A DNA stretch of 64,000 nt from Streptomyces pristinaespiralis (GTDB lineage Bacteria > Actinomycetota > Actinomycetes > Streptomycetales > Streptomycetaceae): the NCBI RefSeq assembly GCF_001278075.1, contig NZ_CP011340.1, positions 2,418,001 through 2,482,000 of the forward strand. Reading direction: 5' to 3'. The position numbers and the translations under genes are program-made. Within the stretch, counting starts at the first letter, position 1. Every line of letters begins with the position of its first letter. Shown one piece after another: positions 17,697 to 25,764 of the stretch. The notes under the pieces were generated by a model. The model saw only the letters and a list, made by a program, of their open reading frames with translations, was not told where the DNA came from and searched no databases.

Positions 17697-19319
17697 TCAG
17701 ACGGCGCCCGCACCCGTCAGCGCCCGCACCTCGGTCTCGGCGTGCTTCGCCGCGTCCGGCGGCTCGGAGGAGACGACCGTACCGATCCAGCCGGCCAGGA
17801 AGCCCAGCGGGATCGAGACGAGCCCCGGGTTCTCCAGCGGGAAGACGTGGAAGTCCACACCCGGGAAGAGCGCCCGCTCACTGCCGGAGACCACAGGCGA
17901 CACCAGGACGAGCAGCACCGCCGGAACCAGCCCGCCGTAGACGGACCAGACCGCGCCGCGCGTGGTGAAGTTCCGCCAGAACAGCGAGTAGAGCAGGACG
18001 GGCAGGTTCGCGGAGGCGGCCACGGCGAAGGCCAGGCCCACGAGGAACGCGACGTTCAGATCGCGGGCCAGCAGACCGAGCGCGATCGCGACGGCGCCGA
18101 TGCAGACGGCGGCGATCCGGGCGACGGCGACCTCGCTGTACCGGCCGCCGCCGGCCTCCTCGCCCGTCGGCCCGTCCGCGCGCCGGCGCCGCAGCGTCGC
18201 GTACAGGTCGTGGGCGACGGAGGCCGAGGAGGCCAGCGTGATCCCCGCGACGACGGCCAGGATCGTCGCGAAGGCCACGGCGGCCACGATCGCGAACAGG
18301 ACGGCGCCGCCGGTGGAGCCGGCCCCGCCGCCGAGGTCGAGGGCGAGCAGCGGCACGGCGGTGTTGCCGGCGGCGTTGGACGCCCGGACCTCCTCGGCGC
18401 CGACCACGGCGGCCGCGCCGAAACCGAGCACGATCGTCATCAGGTAGAAGCTGCCGATGAGACCGATGGACCAGACGACGGAGCGGCGGGCGGCCCGCGC
18501 GGTCGGCACCGTGTAGAAGCGGGACAGGATGTGCGGCAGTCCAGCGGTGCCCAGCACGAGTGCCAGGCCGAGGCTGATGAAGTCCAGGCGCGCGGTCCAG
18601 TCCCCGCCGTAGCGGAGGCCCGGCGCGAGGAAGTCCTTGCCGTGACCGCTGCGTGCGGCGGCGGAGTCGAGCAACTGGTTGAAGTCGCCGTGGAACCGCA
18701 TCAGCACCAGCACGGTCATCGCGATGGCGCCCGCCATGAGCAGCACGGCCTTCACGATCTGGATCCAGGTGGTGGCCCGCATCCCTCCCATGGACACGTA
18801 GATCACCATCAGCGCGCCCACGCCGATGACGGTCCAGGACCGGGCGGCCTCGCTCGTGCCGCCCAGCAGCAGTGCGACCAGGCTCCCCGCTCCCACCATC
18901 TGCGCCACCAGATACAGGACGGAGACGGTGACCGAGGAGGTGCCGGCCGCGATGCGCACCGGCCGTTCCTTCATCCTGGCGGCGACCACGTCGGCGAGGG
19001 TGAACCGGCCGCAGTTGCGCACCAGTTCGGCGACGAGCAGCAGGACGACGAGCCAGGCGACCAGGAAGCCCACGGAGTAGAGCATTCCGTCGTAGCCGTA
19101 CAGCGCGATGAGCCCCGAGATGCCGAGGAAGGAAGCGGCCGACATGTAGTCACCGGCGATGGCGAAGCCGTTCTCCATCGGGGAGAACAGCCGCCCGCCC
19201 GCGTAGAACTCCTCCGCGGAACCGTGCCTGTTGCGGCTCACCCAGGTGGTGATGCCGAGGGTCACCGCGATGAAGGCGCTGAACAGCAGCAGGGCGAGCG
19301 CCTGGTGGTCCCCGTTCAA
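17697..19319 (-). CDS. Sodium:solute symporter (ActP-like, acetate/organic acid)
   Basis: A 540-residue inner-membrane transporter with about 13 hydrophobic segments and sodium/solute symporter hallmarks (GISGLIALYGYDG, the SAASFLG loop, GLPHILSRFYTVPTA). The ActP/MctC branch takes up acetate, pyruvate or propionate. The start is a TTG whose first two bases belong to the TGA stop of the DUF485 gene, so the two are translationally coupled; pairing with a DUF485 gene is characteristic of actP-type loci. The last residues of the two-component operon lie 37 bases away, convergent. Confidence 0.88.
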   Translation of the reverse strand: MNGDHQALALLLFSAFIAVTLGITTWVSRNRHGSAEEFYAGGRLFSPMENGFAIAGDYMSAASFLGISGLIALYGYDGMLYSVGFLVAWLVVLLLVAELVRNCGRFTLADVVAARMKERPVRIAAGTSSVTVSVLYLVAQMVGAGSLVALLLGGTSEAARSWTVIGVGALMVIYVSMGGMRATTWIQIVKAVLLMAGAIAMTVLVLMRFHGDFNQLLDSAAARSGHGKDFLAPGLRYGGDWTARLDFISLGLALVLGTAGLPHILSRFYTVPTARAARRSVVWSIGLIGSFYLMTIVLGFGAAAVVGAEEVRASNAAGNTAVPLLALDLGGGAGSTGGAVLFAIVAAVAFATILAVVAGITLASSASVAHDLYATLRRRRADGPTGEEAGGGRYSEVAVARIAAVCIGAVAIALGLLARDLNVAFLVGLAFAVAASANLPVLLYSLFWRNFTTRGAVWSVYGGLVPAVLLVLVSPVVSGSERALFPGVDFHVFPLENPGLVSIPLGFLAGWIGTVVSSEPPDAAKHAETEVRALTGAGAV

Positions 19320-19792
19320 CGCCCGGCCCCTCTCGTCATCTCCTGCGTGTCCCACCGAAGATCGAGCGCCGCCCGGTCCCTTCGCAGTCTGGCGTGGCGG
19401 GTGTAGGCCCAGGTCAGCAGGAACGTGGTCAGGAACTGGGCGAGTCCCGCGACCATCGCCACGTTGACCGCCCCGGCCACCGGCCTCGCCATCAGCCCGG
19501 GCGCGGTCGTGGCCGCGACGACGTACGCCAGGTACCACACGAGGAAGGCGGCGGACGCGGGCACGACGAACCGCCGGTAGCGGGCGCGCACTTCCTGGAA
19601 GGCCTCGCTGCGCTGCACCTCCAGGTAGATGTCGGCGGCGCTGGGGCCGGCCGGCCCGTCCTCCGCGGCGGGATGTCCGCCCGGGGCAGGGGCTCCGGTG
19701 CTGTCCCGGTCGCTCCAGCCGGAGGCCAGCGCGTCGTACCACGGGTCCTCCAGCCGCACCTGAGCGGCTTCCGGGCCTTCCTGCTTCTCCAC
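19316..19792 (-). CDS. DUF485-family small membrane protein (symporter partner)
   Basis: About 158 residues. A hydrophilic N-terminal half is followed by the DUF485 core with two transmembrane helices (FVVPASAAFLVWYLAYVV; VNVAMVAGLAQFLTTFLLTW). The GTG at 19792 lies eight bases from AAGGAG; another GTG at 19798 would be only two bases from it. The protein is encoded just before, and overlaps, the ActP-like symporter gene and probably helps its assembly or activity; the exact role is unknown. Confidence 0.85.
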   Translation of the reverse strand: MEKQEGPEAAQVRLEDPWYDALASGWSDRDSTGAPAPGGHPAAEDGPAGPSAADIYLEVQRSEAFQEVRARYRRFVVPASAAFLVWYLAYVVAATTAPGLMARPVAGAVNVAMVAGLAQFLTTFLLTWAYTRHARLRRDRAALDLRWDTQEMTRGAGR

Positions 19793-19888
19793 GCTCACTT
19801 CTCCTTGCCGACGAACCGTTTCGGCCGCCTGCACAAGGATGGACAGAGTGGGAAGATCCAGGACTCTTGTCGCGAAGTCTTCACCCCA

Positions 19889-20563
19889 TCAGGTGACGTT
19901 CGTCCCCGGAGGCTTCGCGAGACCCTCCCGATAGGCGTACCGGACCGCCTGTGCGCGGTCGTGGAGGCCGGCCTTCGCGAACAGGTTGTTGATGTGGGTC
20001 TTCACGGTGGCGGTGGAGATGCCCAGCCTCGCCGCGATGTCCGTGTTCCCAAGGCCCTCCGCGATCAGGGTCAGCACCTCTCCCTCGCGGGCGGTCAGCC
20101 CGTCGGGCAGCCGGGGGCCGGTGGGCGGCGGCTCCGCCGTGACCTGCTCGAGCAGACGCCGCTGGACCACCGGGGAAAGCCCGGCCCGGCCGGCGACGAC
20201 GTCCTGGATCGCCCGTACGATCTCGTCCCCGTCGGCGTCCTTGGTGAGGTACCCCCGCGCCCCGGCCCGCAGAGCGGGGAAGAGCGAGTCGTCGTCCGCA
20301 TAGGTGGTGAGCACGACGACCTGGGTGCCGGGGTGTTCGCTGCGGATCCGGCGGGTGGCCTCCACCCCGTCGACCCGTGGCATCCTCAGGTCCATCAGGA
20401 CGACGTCGGGAGCCAGTTCGGCGACGAGCGTGAGAGCCTCCTCCCCGTCCCTGGCCGAACCGACGACCTCGATGCCCGGCAGCAGTCCCAGCAGCATCAC
20501 GATGCCCTCGCGCACCACCGCCTGGTCGTCGGCGACGACGACCCTCGCGGTCTCCCCGGTCAT
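19889..20563 (-). CDS. NarL/LuxR-family response regulator
   Basis: A 224-residue regulator with a receiver domain (phospho-acceptor D58 in VVLMDLRMP; LTTYADDDS; YLTKDA) and a C-terminal LuxR helix-turn-helix (LTAREGEVLTLIAEGLGN, then TVKTHINNLFAKAG). It overlaps the kinase gene by four bases (ATGA), forming a classical NarL-type two-component operon. Targets are unknown; the adjacent symporter operon, on the same strand, is one possibility. Confidence 0.92.
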   Translation of the reverse strand: MTGETARVVVADDQAVVREGIVMLLGLLPGIEVVGSARDGEEALTLVAELAPDVVLMDLRMPRVDGVEATRRIRSEHPGTQVVVLTTYADDDSLFPALRAGARGYLTKDADGDEIVRAIQDVVAGRAGLSPVVQRRLLEQVTAEPPPTGPRLPDGLTAREGEVLTLIAEGLGNTDIAARLGISTATVKTHINNLFAKAGLHDRAQAVRYAYREGLAKPPGTNVT

Positions 20564-21747
20564 GCCGGCACCCGCAGTCGCACCACGAACCCCTCCCCCT
20601 CCGGTCCCGCCTCGAGCGTGCCGCCGAGCAGTTCCGCACGCTCGCGCATACCGAGCAGACCGTACCCGGCGCCGGAACCTCCGAGCTCGCCGGACACCTC
20701 CGGCCCGTCCGCCGCCGCGGGCCTCCCCGAGTCCCTCACCTCCAGGACCACTTCGCCGTCCCGGTAGGCGAGGAGCATCCGTACCACCGCTCCCGGCGCG
20801 TGCTTGCGGACATTCGTCATCGCCTCCTGCGCCACCCGGCGCACCGCCTGCGAGGCGTCCGCGGACAACCGCCGCCGCGCCCCGGTGACTTCGGTGGACA
20901 CCGGACCGCTCTCCGCCAGCTCCCGCAGGTACTCCTCCACGGGCACCATCTCACCGCGCAGCGCCGACAGCGCCTGCCGGGTCTCCGCCAGCCCCTCGCG
21001 GGCCATGCCGCGTGCCGCGACGACACGCTCCAGGATCTGGTCACGGAAGGGTCCTTGCGGGCCTCGCTCGATCTGGAGCCGGGCCGCTTCGAGATGCACC
21101 AGCTGCGCCGACAGACTGTGCGCCAGGACATCGTGGATCTCCCGGGCGATCCTGGCGCGCTCGGCGAGAGCGGCGGAGACCGCCTCGGCCTCCCGGGCGG
21201 CCCGCTCCTGCGCGAGCAGCCGGAAGCCGGCCCCACGGGCGTGGGCGTCGAGGCGCAGGGCGCACCCCCCGAGCACGACGGCGGCGGTGGTGAGCAGCGC
21301 TCCCAGCCTGCTGTCCTCGGTCATCACGAAGCCGGCCACCGGGAGCGTGACGATGGCGACGACGGCCGCCACCGGCAGTCGCTCGATCGCCATGAGGGCG
21401 ACAGAGACCCACAGCACCATGGCGGGGACGTCCGCCCCGGCGGCGTGTGCCCCGAGGCCGGTGACGGCGATGACGCCGAGCAGCGCGAGCGAAGCAGGAA
21501 GCCTGTTATCGAGCGTGGTGCGGTGGTAGCGCGCGGCGGCCGCCGCACAGCCCAGGAGACCCAGCGGGGGAAGGACCGCCCCCCAGCCGTGGAAGATCTC
21601 GGACGTGTACGCGCTGGCCACGGCCCACGACGAGAGGGCGGCGAGCAGCGCGATGTCGAGCGCGATGCGGGCCCTCGGGACACCGATGCGGGACAGGGAC
21701 TCGCGGGTGGGCCACTCGGTCCACTTGCTGCTGGGCACGCCGGGCAC
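20560..21747 (-). CDS. NarL-type sensor histidine kinase
   Basis: About 395 residues. The N-terminal third has four to five short hydrophobic helices and no large extracytoplasmic sensor, so it may sense a membrane or intracellular signal. The HisKA_3 dimerisation helix carries phospho-acceptor H205 in REIHDVLAHSLSAQ, followed by a HATPase_c domain (EAMTNVRKHAPGA; GYGLLGMRERAELLGG). The GTG at 21747 is six bases from AGGAGG, better than the ATG seven codons upstream. It is transcribed with the response regulator downstream. Confidence 0.9.
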   Translation of the reverse strand: MPGVPSSKWTEWPTRESLSRIGVPRARIALDIALLAALSSWAVASAYTSEIFHGWGAVLPPLGLLGCAAAAARYHRTTLDNRLPASLALLGVIAVTGLGAHAAGADVPAMVLWVSVALMAIERLPVAAVVAIVTLPVAGFVMTEDSRLGALLTTAAVVLGGCALRLDAHARGAGFRLLAQERAAREAEAVSAALAERARIAREIHDVLAHSLSAQLVHLEAARLQIERGPQGPFRDQILERVVAARGMAREGLAETRQALSALRGEMVPVEEYLRELAESGPVSTEVTGARRRLSADASQAVRRVAQEAMTNVRKHAPGAVVRMLLAYRDGEVVLEVRDSGRPAAADGPEVSGELGGSGAGYGLLGMRERAELLGGTLEAGPEGEGFVVRLRVPA

Positions 21748-21804
21748 GTGTGTCCTCCTCCGTCGCACTCGATGCTAGGGAGAAGGGGGCACGGCCGGAT
21801 CGGA

Positions 21805-21835
21805 CCAGGGGTGGAGACCTCGGCTCCACCCCTGG
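21805..21835 (-). terminator. Hairpin terminator of parE
   Basis: A 12-bp perfect stem (CCAGGGGTGGAG / CTCCACCCCTGG) with a 7-base loop, 21 bases past the parE stop. Confidence 0.8.
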
Positions 21836-21856
21836 GTGCACGACCCGTCGTGCCGG

Positions 21857-23983
21857 TCAGGCGTCGATGCGCGAGCGGTCCAGCGTGGCCGCCGAGCTGG
21901 TGATGAACTCCTTACGGGGAGCGACCTCGTTGCCCATGAGCAGGTCGAAGATCTGCTCGGAGGACTCCAGGTCGCCGATGTTGATCCGGCGCAGGGTCCG
22001 GTGGCGCGGGTCCATGGTGGTCTCCGCCAGCTGGTCGGCGTCCATCTCACCGAGTCCCTTGTAGCGCTGGATGGAGTCCTTGAAGCGGACGCCCTTGCGC
22101 TGGAACTCCAGCAGCGTCTGCCGCAGCTCGTTGTCCGAGTACGTGTAGACGTACTTGTCCTGGCCCTTCTTGGGCTGGATCAGCTCGATCCGGTGCAGCG
22201 GCGGCACGGCGGCGAACACCCGGCCGGCCTCCACCATGGGCCGCATGTAGCGCTGGAAGAGCGTCAGCAGCAGGCAGCGGATGTGGGCGCCGTCGACATC
22301 GGCGTCGACCAGCAGGACGATCTTGCCGTAGCGGGCGGCGTCGATGTCGAACGTCCGGCCCGAGCCGGCCCCTATGACCTGGATGATCGCCCCGCACTCG
22401 GCGTTCTTCAGCATGTCGGAGACAGACGACTTCTGGACGTTGAGAATCTTGCCGCGGATCGGCAGGAGGGCCTGGAACTCGCTGTTGCGAGCGAGCTTCG
22501 CGGTGCCGAGCGCCGAGTCGCCCTCGACGATGAAGAGCTCGCTGCGTTCCACGTCGTCGCTGCGGCAGTCGGCGAGCTTGGCGGGCAGCGACGAGGACTC
22601 CAGGGCGGTCTTCCTGCGCTGCGCCTCCTTGTGCTGGCGGGCCGCGATCCGCGTACGGGCGGCCGCCACGGCCTTCTCCAGCACCGCACGGGCCTGCGCC
22701 TTGGCGTCCCGCTTGGTGGACGTCAGGAAGGCCTTGAGCTCCTTGGCCACCACGTTGGCGACGATCCTGTTGGCCGCCGAGGTGCCGAGGACCTCCTTGG
22801 TCTGGCCCTCGAACTGCGGCTCGGCGAGGCGGACGGTCACGACGGCGGTGAGGCCCTCCAGCGCGTCGTCCTTGACGATGTCGTCCTCGGCGACGCGCAG
22901 CATCTTGGCCGAGCGCAGCACCTCGTTCATCGTCTTGGTCACGGAGCGTTCGAAACCGGTCACATGGGTGCCGCCCTTGGGGGTGGCGATGATGTTGACG
23001 AAGGACTTGAGGTTGGTGTCGTAACCGGTACCCCAGCGCAGGGCGATGTCCACGCCGAGCTCGCGGGTGACCTCCGTCGGCGTCATGTGACCGCGGTCGT
23101 CGAGGACGGGGACGGTCTCCTTGAACGTGCCCTGGCCGGTGAGCCTCAGCACGTCACAGACGGGCTTGTCCTGGGCCAGGTACTCGCAGAACTCGCTGAT
23201 GCCCCCGTCGAAACGGAAGGTCTCCACGCTCTTGCCCTCGCCGCCGGCCTCCGTCAGGCCGCGCTCGTCGTGGACGACGATGGTCAGGCCGGGAACGAGG
23301 AAGGCGGTCTGGCGTGCGCGCTGGTGCAGCGTCTCCAGGGAGAGCTTGGCGTCCTTGAGGAAGATCTGGCGGTCCGCCCAGTAACGGACGCGGGTGCCGG
23401 TCCTGGCCTTCGGTACGCGCTTGCCCTTGCGCAGGCCGTTCGCCGGGTCGAAGGGGGCGTCGGGGCCGGACTCGGTGAAGATGCCGGGCACACCGCGCCG
23501 GAAGCTGATCATGTGGGTCGCGCCGCCGCGGTCGACCTCGACGTCGAGGCGGGCGGAGAGCGCGTTCACCACCGAGGCGCCGACGCCGTGGAGACCGCCG
23601 GAGGCCGCGTAGGAGCCGCCGCCGAACTTTCCGCCGGCGTGCAGCTTGGTCATCACGACCTCGACCCCGGAGAGCCCGGTCTTGGGCTCCACGTCCACGG
23701 GGATGCCGCGGCCGTTGTCCCGGACCTCGACGGAGCCGTCCTCATGGAGGATGACCTCGATGTGGTCGCAGTGGCCGCCGAGCGCTTCGTCGACGGAGTT
23801 GTCGATGATCTCCCAGAGGCAGTGCAGGAGGCCGCGACTGTCGGTCGAGCCGATGTACATGCCAGGTCGTTTGCGAACCGCCTCGAGCCCCTCCAGGACG
23901 AGCAGGTGCCGCGCGGTGTAGTTGGAGCCGTCACGGTCTGCTGTCAGCAGTGCTGTGGACGGCACGGACGATTCGGCGGTCAC
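21857..23983 (-). CDS. parE: DNA topoisomerase IV subunit B
   Basis: A 708-residue GHKL-ATPase topoisomerase subunit. It has the GyrB/ParE ATPase motifs (RPGMYIG, EIIDNSVDEALGG, DNGRGIPVD, GGLHGVGASVVNALS), a transducer domain, and a C-terminal TOPRIM domain with EGDSALG and DADVDGAHI. The GTG start before TAESSVPST has GAGGAG at nine bases. The length and the intermediate domain match ParE rather than the chromosomal gyrB, which in Streptomyces lies near oriC. It works with ParC (4602-7052) in decatenation. The upstream region holds an inverted repeat (24102-24127). Confidence 0.9.
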   Translation of the reverse strand: MTAESSVPSTALLTADRDGSNYTARHLLVLEGLEAVRKRPGMYIGSTDSRGLLHCLWEIIDNSVDEALGGHCDHIEVILHEDGSVEVRDNGRGIPVDVEPKTGLSGVEVVMTKLHAGGKFGGGSYAASGGLHGVGASVVNALSARLDVEVDRGGATHMISFRRGVPGIFTESGPDAPFDPANGLRKGKRVPKARTGTRVRYWADRQIFLKDAKLSLETLHQRARQTAFLVPGLTIVVHDERGLTEAGGEGKSVETFRFDGGISEFCEYLAQDKPVCDVLRLTGQGTFKETVPVLDDRGHMTPTEVTRELGVDIALRWGTGYDTNLKSFVNIIATPKGGTHVTGFERSVTKTMNEVLRSAKMLRVAEDDIVKDDALEGLTAVVTVRLAEPQFEGQTKEVLGTSAANRIVANVVAKELKAFLTSTKRDAKAQARAVLEKAVAAARTRIAARQHKEAQRRKTALESSSLPAKLADCRSDDVERSELFIVEGDSALGTAKLARNSEFQALLPIRGKILNVQKSSVSDMLKNAECGAIIQVIGAGSGRTFDIDAARYGKIVLLVDADVDGAHIRCLLLTLFQRYMRPMVEAGRVFAAVPPLHRIELIQPKKGQDKYVYTYSDNELRQTLLEFQRKGVRFKDSIQRYKGLGEMDADQLAETTMDPRHRTLRRINIGDLESSEQIFDLLMGNEVAPRKEFITSSAATLDRSRIDA

Positions 23984-24101
23984 GCGGTTCGCTCCTCGCT
24001 GAATTTCAAATGTGGCCAAGGGGGGTACGGGCCCGGCGTCGGTCGCCGGTGAGAGCGTACCGAGGCCTGGTAGAGCCGATGTAACGCCACCCACCTGATT
24101 T

Positions 24102-24127
24102 CTCATGCTAGTGCAGCTTCGCATGAG
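24102..24127. promoter_or_regulatory. Inverted repeat upstream of parE
   Basis: CTCATGC-N12-GCATGAG, perfect 7-bp arms, about 120 bases before the parE start. It resembles a dimeric-regulator site; no regulator is assigned. Confidence 0.4.
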
Positions 24128-24348
24128 TGTTCGATCCCTCGATGGGGTGACGTGCACATCACGTTCCCTTCGGGGCATGAACCATTTAGGCTCCGGGCAC
24201 GTCCTCATCAACAACCGGCAACCCGGCCGGGAGGGCCAAACGAGACAAGCAATGCGAAATCCGTAGAGCGAAGCAATACGGCTCATTCGCCGCCAACCGG
24301 CAGCAGACAGCCACCTCGGGAAAAAGTTTCGAGGAAAAGCCACGAGCG

Positions 24349-24375
24349 GGAACGTTTTCGGCCTGGTTGGATGTT
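24349..24375 (+). promoter_or_regulatory. Candidate extracytoplasmic (sigma-R-like) promoter of the DUF7455 gene
   Basis: GGAAC (24349-24353), 19 bases, then GTT (24373-24375). This is close to the sigma-R consensus GGAAT-N18-GTT. The gene starts 42 bases further on, giving a short leader. Confidence 0.35.
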
Positions 24376-24416
24376 GACCCTGGTACGACAGCTCGTCGAG
24401 CTAGAGAAGAGGCGAC

Positions 24417-24647
24417 GTGACTACTGTTCTGACCCCCGCGAGCCCGCTGACGGCCGCTGACCGCTGCGACCGCTGCGGCGCCCAGGCTTACCTGCGCGTC
24501 GTACTGATCAGCGGTGGTGAACTGCTCTTCTGTGCCCACCACGGGCGCAAGTTCGAGCCGGAACTCAAGAAGATCGCCGCGGAAATACAGGATGAGACGG
24601 ACCGCCTGACGGCCGTGCCGGCAGACACCGGCGAAGAGGATCACTGA
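24417..24647 (+). CDS. Small DUF7455-like protein, putative zinc finger
   Basis: A 76-residue protein conserved, as far as I recall, across actinobacteria. It has a compact CDRCGAQAYLRVVL start and FCAHHGRKF, so CxxC plus CxHH could bind one zinc ion. The C-terminal half is a charged helix (PELKKIAAEIQDETDRL). The GTG start follows GAAGAGG by five bases. It is divergent from parE and convergent with a protease gene. Function is unknown; the possible sigma-R-like promoter would fit a redox or zinc link. Confidence 0.8.
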   Translation: MTTVLTPASPLTAADRCDRCGAQAYLRVVLISGGELLFCAHHGRKFEPELKKIAAEIQDETDRLTAVPADTGEEDH

Positions 24648-24692
24648 CCCTCACATCCCGACGAGCCAAGGGCCGGTCCAGGACCGGCCGAT

Positions 24693-24726
24693 GGGCGGCT
24701 CCCCCGGCCACCGGGGGAAGCCGCCC
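24693..24726. terminator. Bidirectional hairpin terminator
   Basis: A 15-bp imperfect GC stem (GGGCGGCT..CCCCCGG / CCGGGGG..AAGCCGCCC) with a 3-base loop between the convergent DUF7455 and serine protease genes. Confidence 0.8.
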
Positions 24727-24776
24727 GCTCTCGTTCCGTGACCCTTTTTCGCGGGTGCCGGTCCGACCGGGGCCGG

Positions 24777-25604
24777 TCAGCCGGTGCCGGCCGACCGCAC
24801 CACCGCGGAGACCCGCGTATAGACGCCCGGGCCGTCAGGGCGGCCGCAGCCGCTGCCCCAGGAGACCAGGCCGATGAGCCTGCCCTCGGCCACCAGCGGC
24901 CCCCCGCTGTCCCCCTGACAGGCGTCGTGGCCCCCCTGTGGGTCACCCGCGCACAGCATCGTCGACGGCGCGTACCTGCTGCCCTGCCCGCCGGGGTAGG
25001 CGTTTGCGCACGTCTCGTCCGGCAGGACCGACACCCGTGCCGCGCGCAGCGACGACGCGTAACTGCCGTTGCCCTGTGTGTCACCCCACCCGTAGACGGT
25101 CGCGGCCGTCCCCACCTCGTACGCCGGGTCCCCCGGCCCCGCCACCGGCAGCACATGGTCCTCGGGCAGTGCCTCGCCGAGGGTCAGCAGCGCCATGTCG
25201 GCACTGTTCGTCACCGGGTCGTACGCGGGTGTGACCCACGTTTCCCGTACGGGCACCTCCCGACCGCCGTTGCCGGCGAGCTCGGAGCGGCCCGCGATGA
25301 CCCGCAGATCGCGTACGGAAGCCGCGTCCTTGCCTAGGACGGCGTTGCTCAGGCAGTGGGCCGCTGTCATCACCTTGGTGGGGGCCACGACCACACCTCC
25401 GCAGAACTGTCCGCTCCGCGCTGGGCCGAACCGGTCACGGCTGGCCAGCGCGACCACCCATGGACTGTCGTCGGCACGGACCTCGTACCCTCCGACGACG
25501 ACACTGTCGGCGGCGGCGGGAACTGACATCGCCGGTGTTGTCACGACCGCTGCTGCGATCAGAGCCGGCACCCCGGCAAGGCTTCGGGCAGTGGGGCGAC
25601 GCAT
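24777..25604 (-). CDS. Secreted trypsin-like serine protease (S1 family)
   Basis: A 275-residue precursor with a signal peptide (MRRPTARSLAGVPALIAAAV... about 33 residues) and a chymotrypsin-fold domain starting VVGGYEV, so it may be activated by processing before V/I-VGG. The catalytic triad is visible in TAAHC (His), NSADMALLTL (Asp) and GDSGGP (Ser); the residue six before the serine is Asp (HDACQGDSGG), which gives trypsin-like Arg/Lys specificity. Cysteines support two to three disulphides. The ATG at 25604 has AGGAG five bases upstream. It is monocistronic. Confidence 0.93.
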   Translation of the reverse strand: MRRPTARSLAGVPALIAAAVVTTPAMSVPAAADSVVVGGYEVRADDSPWVVALASRDRFGPARSGQFCGGVVVAPTKVMTAAHCLSNAVLGKDAASVRDLRVIAGRSELAGNGGREVPVRETWVTPAYDPVTNSADMALLTLGEALPEDHVLPVAGPGDPAYEVGTAATVYGWGDTQGNGSYASSLRAARVSVLPDETCANAYPGGQGSRYAPSTMLCAGDPQGGHDACQGDSGGPLVAEGRLIGLVSWGSGCGRPDGPGVYTRVSAVVRSAGTG

Positions 25605-25683
25605 ACGGTCTCCTGACTCTGCGTGAATCCGATCCCACCCAGAGTCGTCCAGTCGGCCGTCTCTCGCACCCGCGCGCCACGCC

Positions 25684-25720
25684 GAAGGGCCCGGCTCCCC
25701 CATGGGGATCCGGGCCCTTC
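25684..25720 (-). terminator. Hairpin terminator of hrdB
   Basis: An 11-bp perfect stem (GAAGGGCCCGG / CCGGGCCCTTC) 44 bases past the hrdB stop, with a second small CCCC/GGGG helix inside the loop. Confidence 0.75.
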
Positions 25721-25764
25721 TCACAGCCGTCCGGCGCCGTGTCCGCGCCTCGATCAGGTGCGGC

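Larger units (their letters stand above)
23984..24416. other. Divergent promoter region between parE and the DUF7455 gene
   Basis: About 430 bases, notably A/T-richer than coding DNA. It contains a 7-bp-arm inverted repeat at 24102-24127 and a sigma-R-like element at 24349-24375 before the DUF7455 gene. No further gene is seen. Confidence 0.6.
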
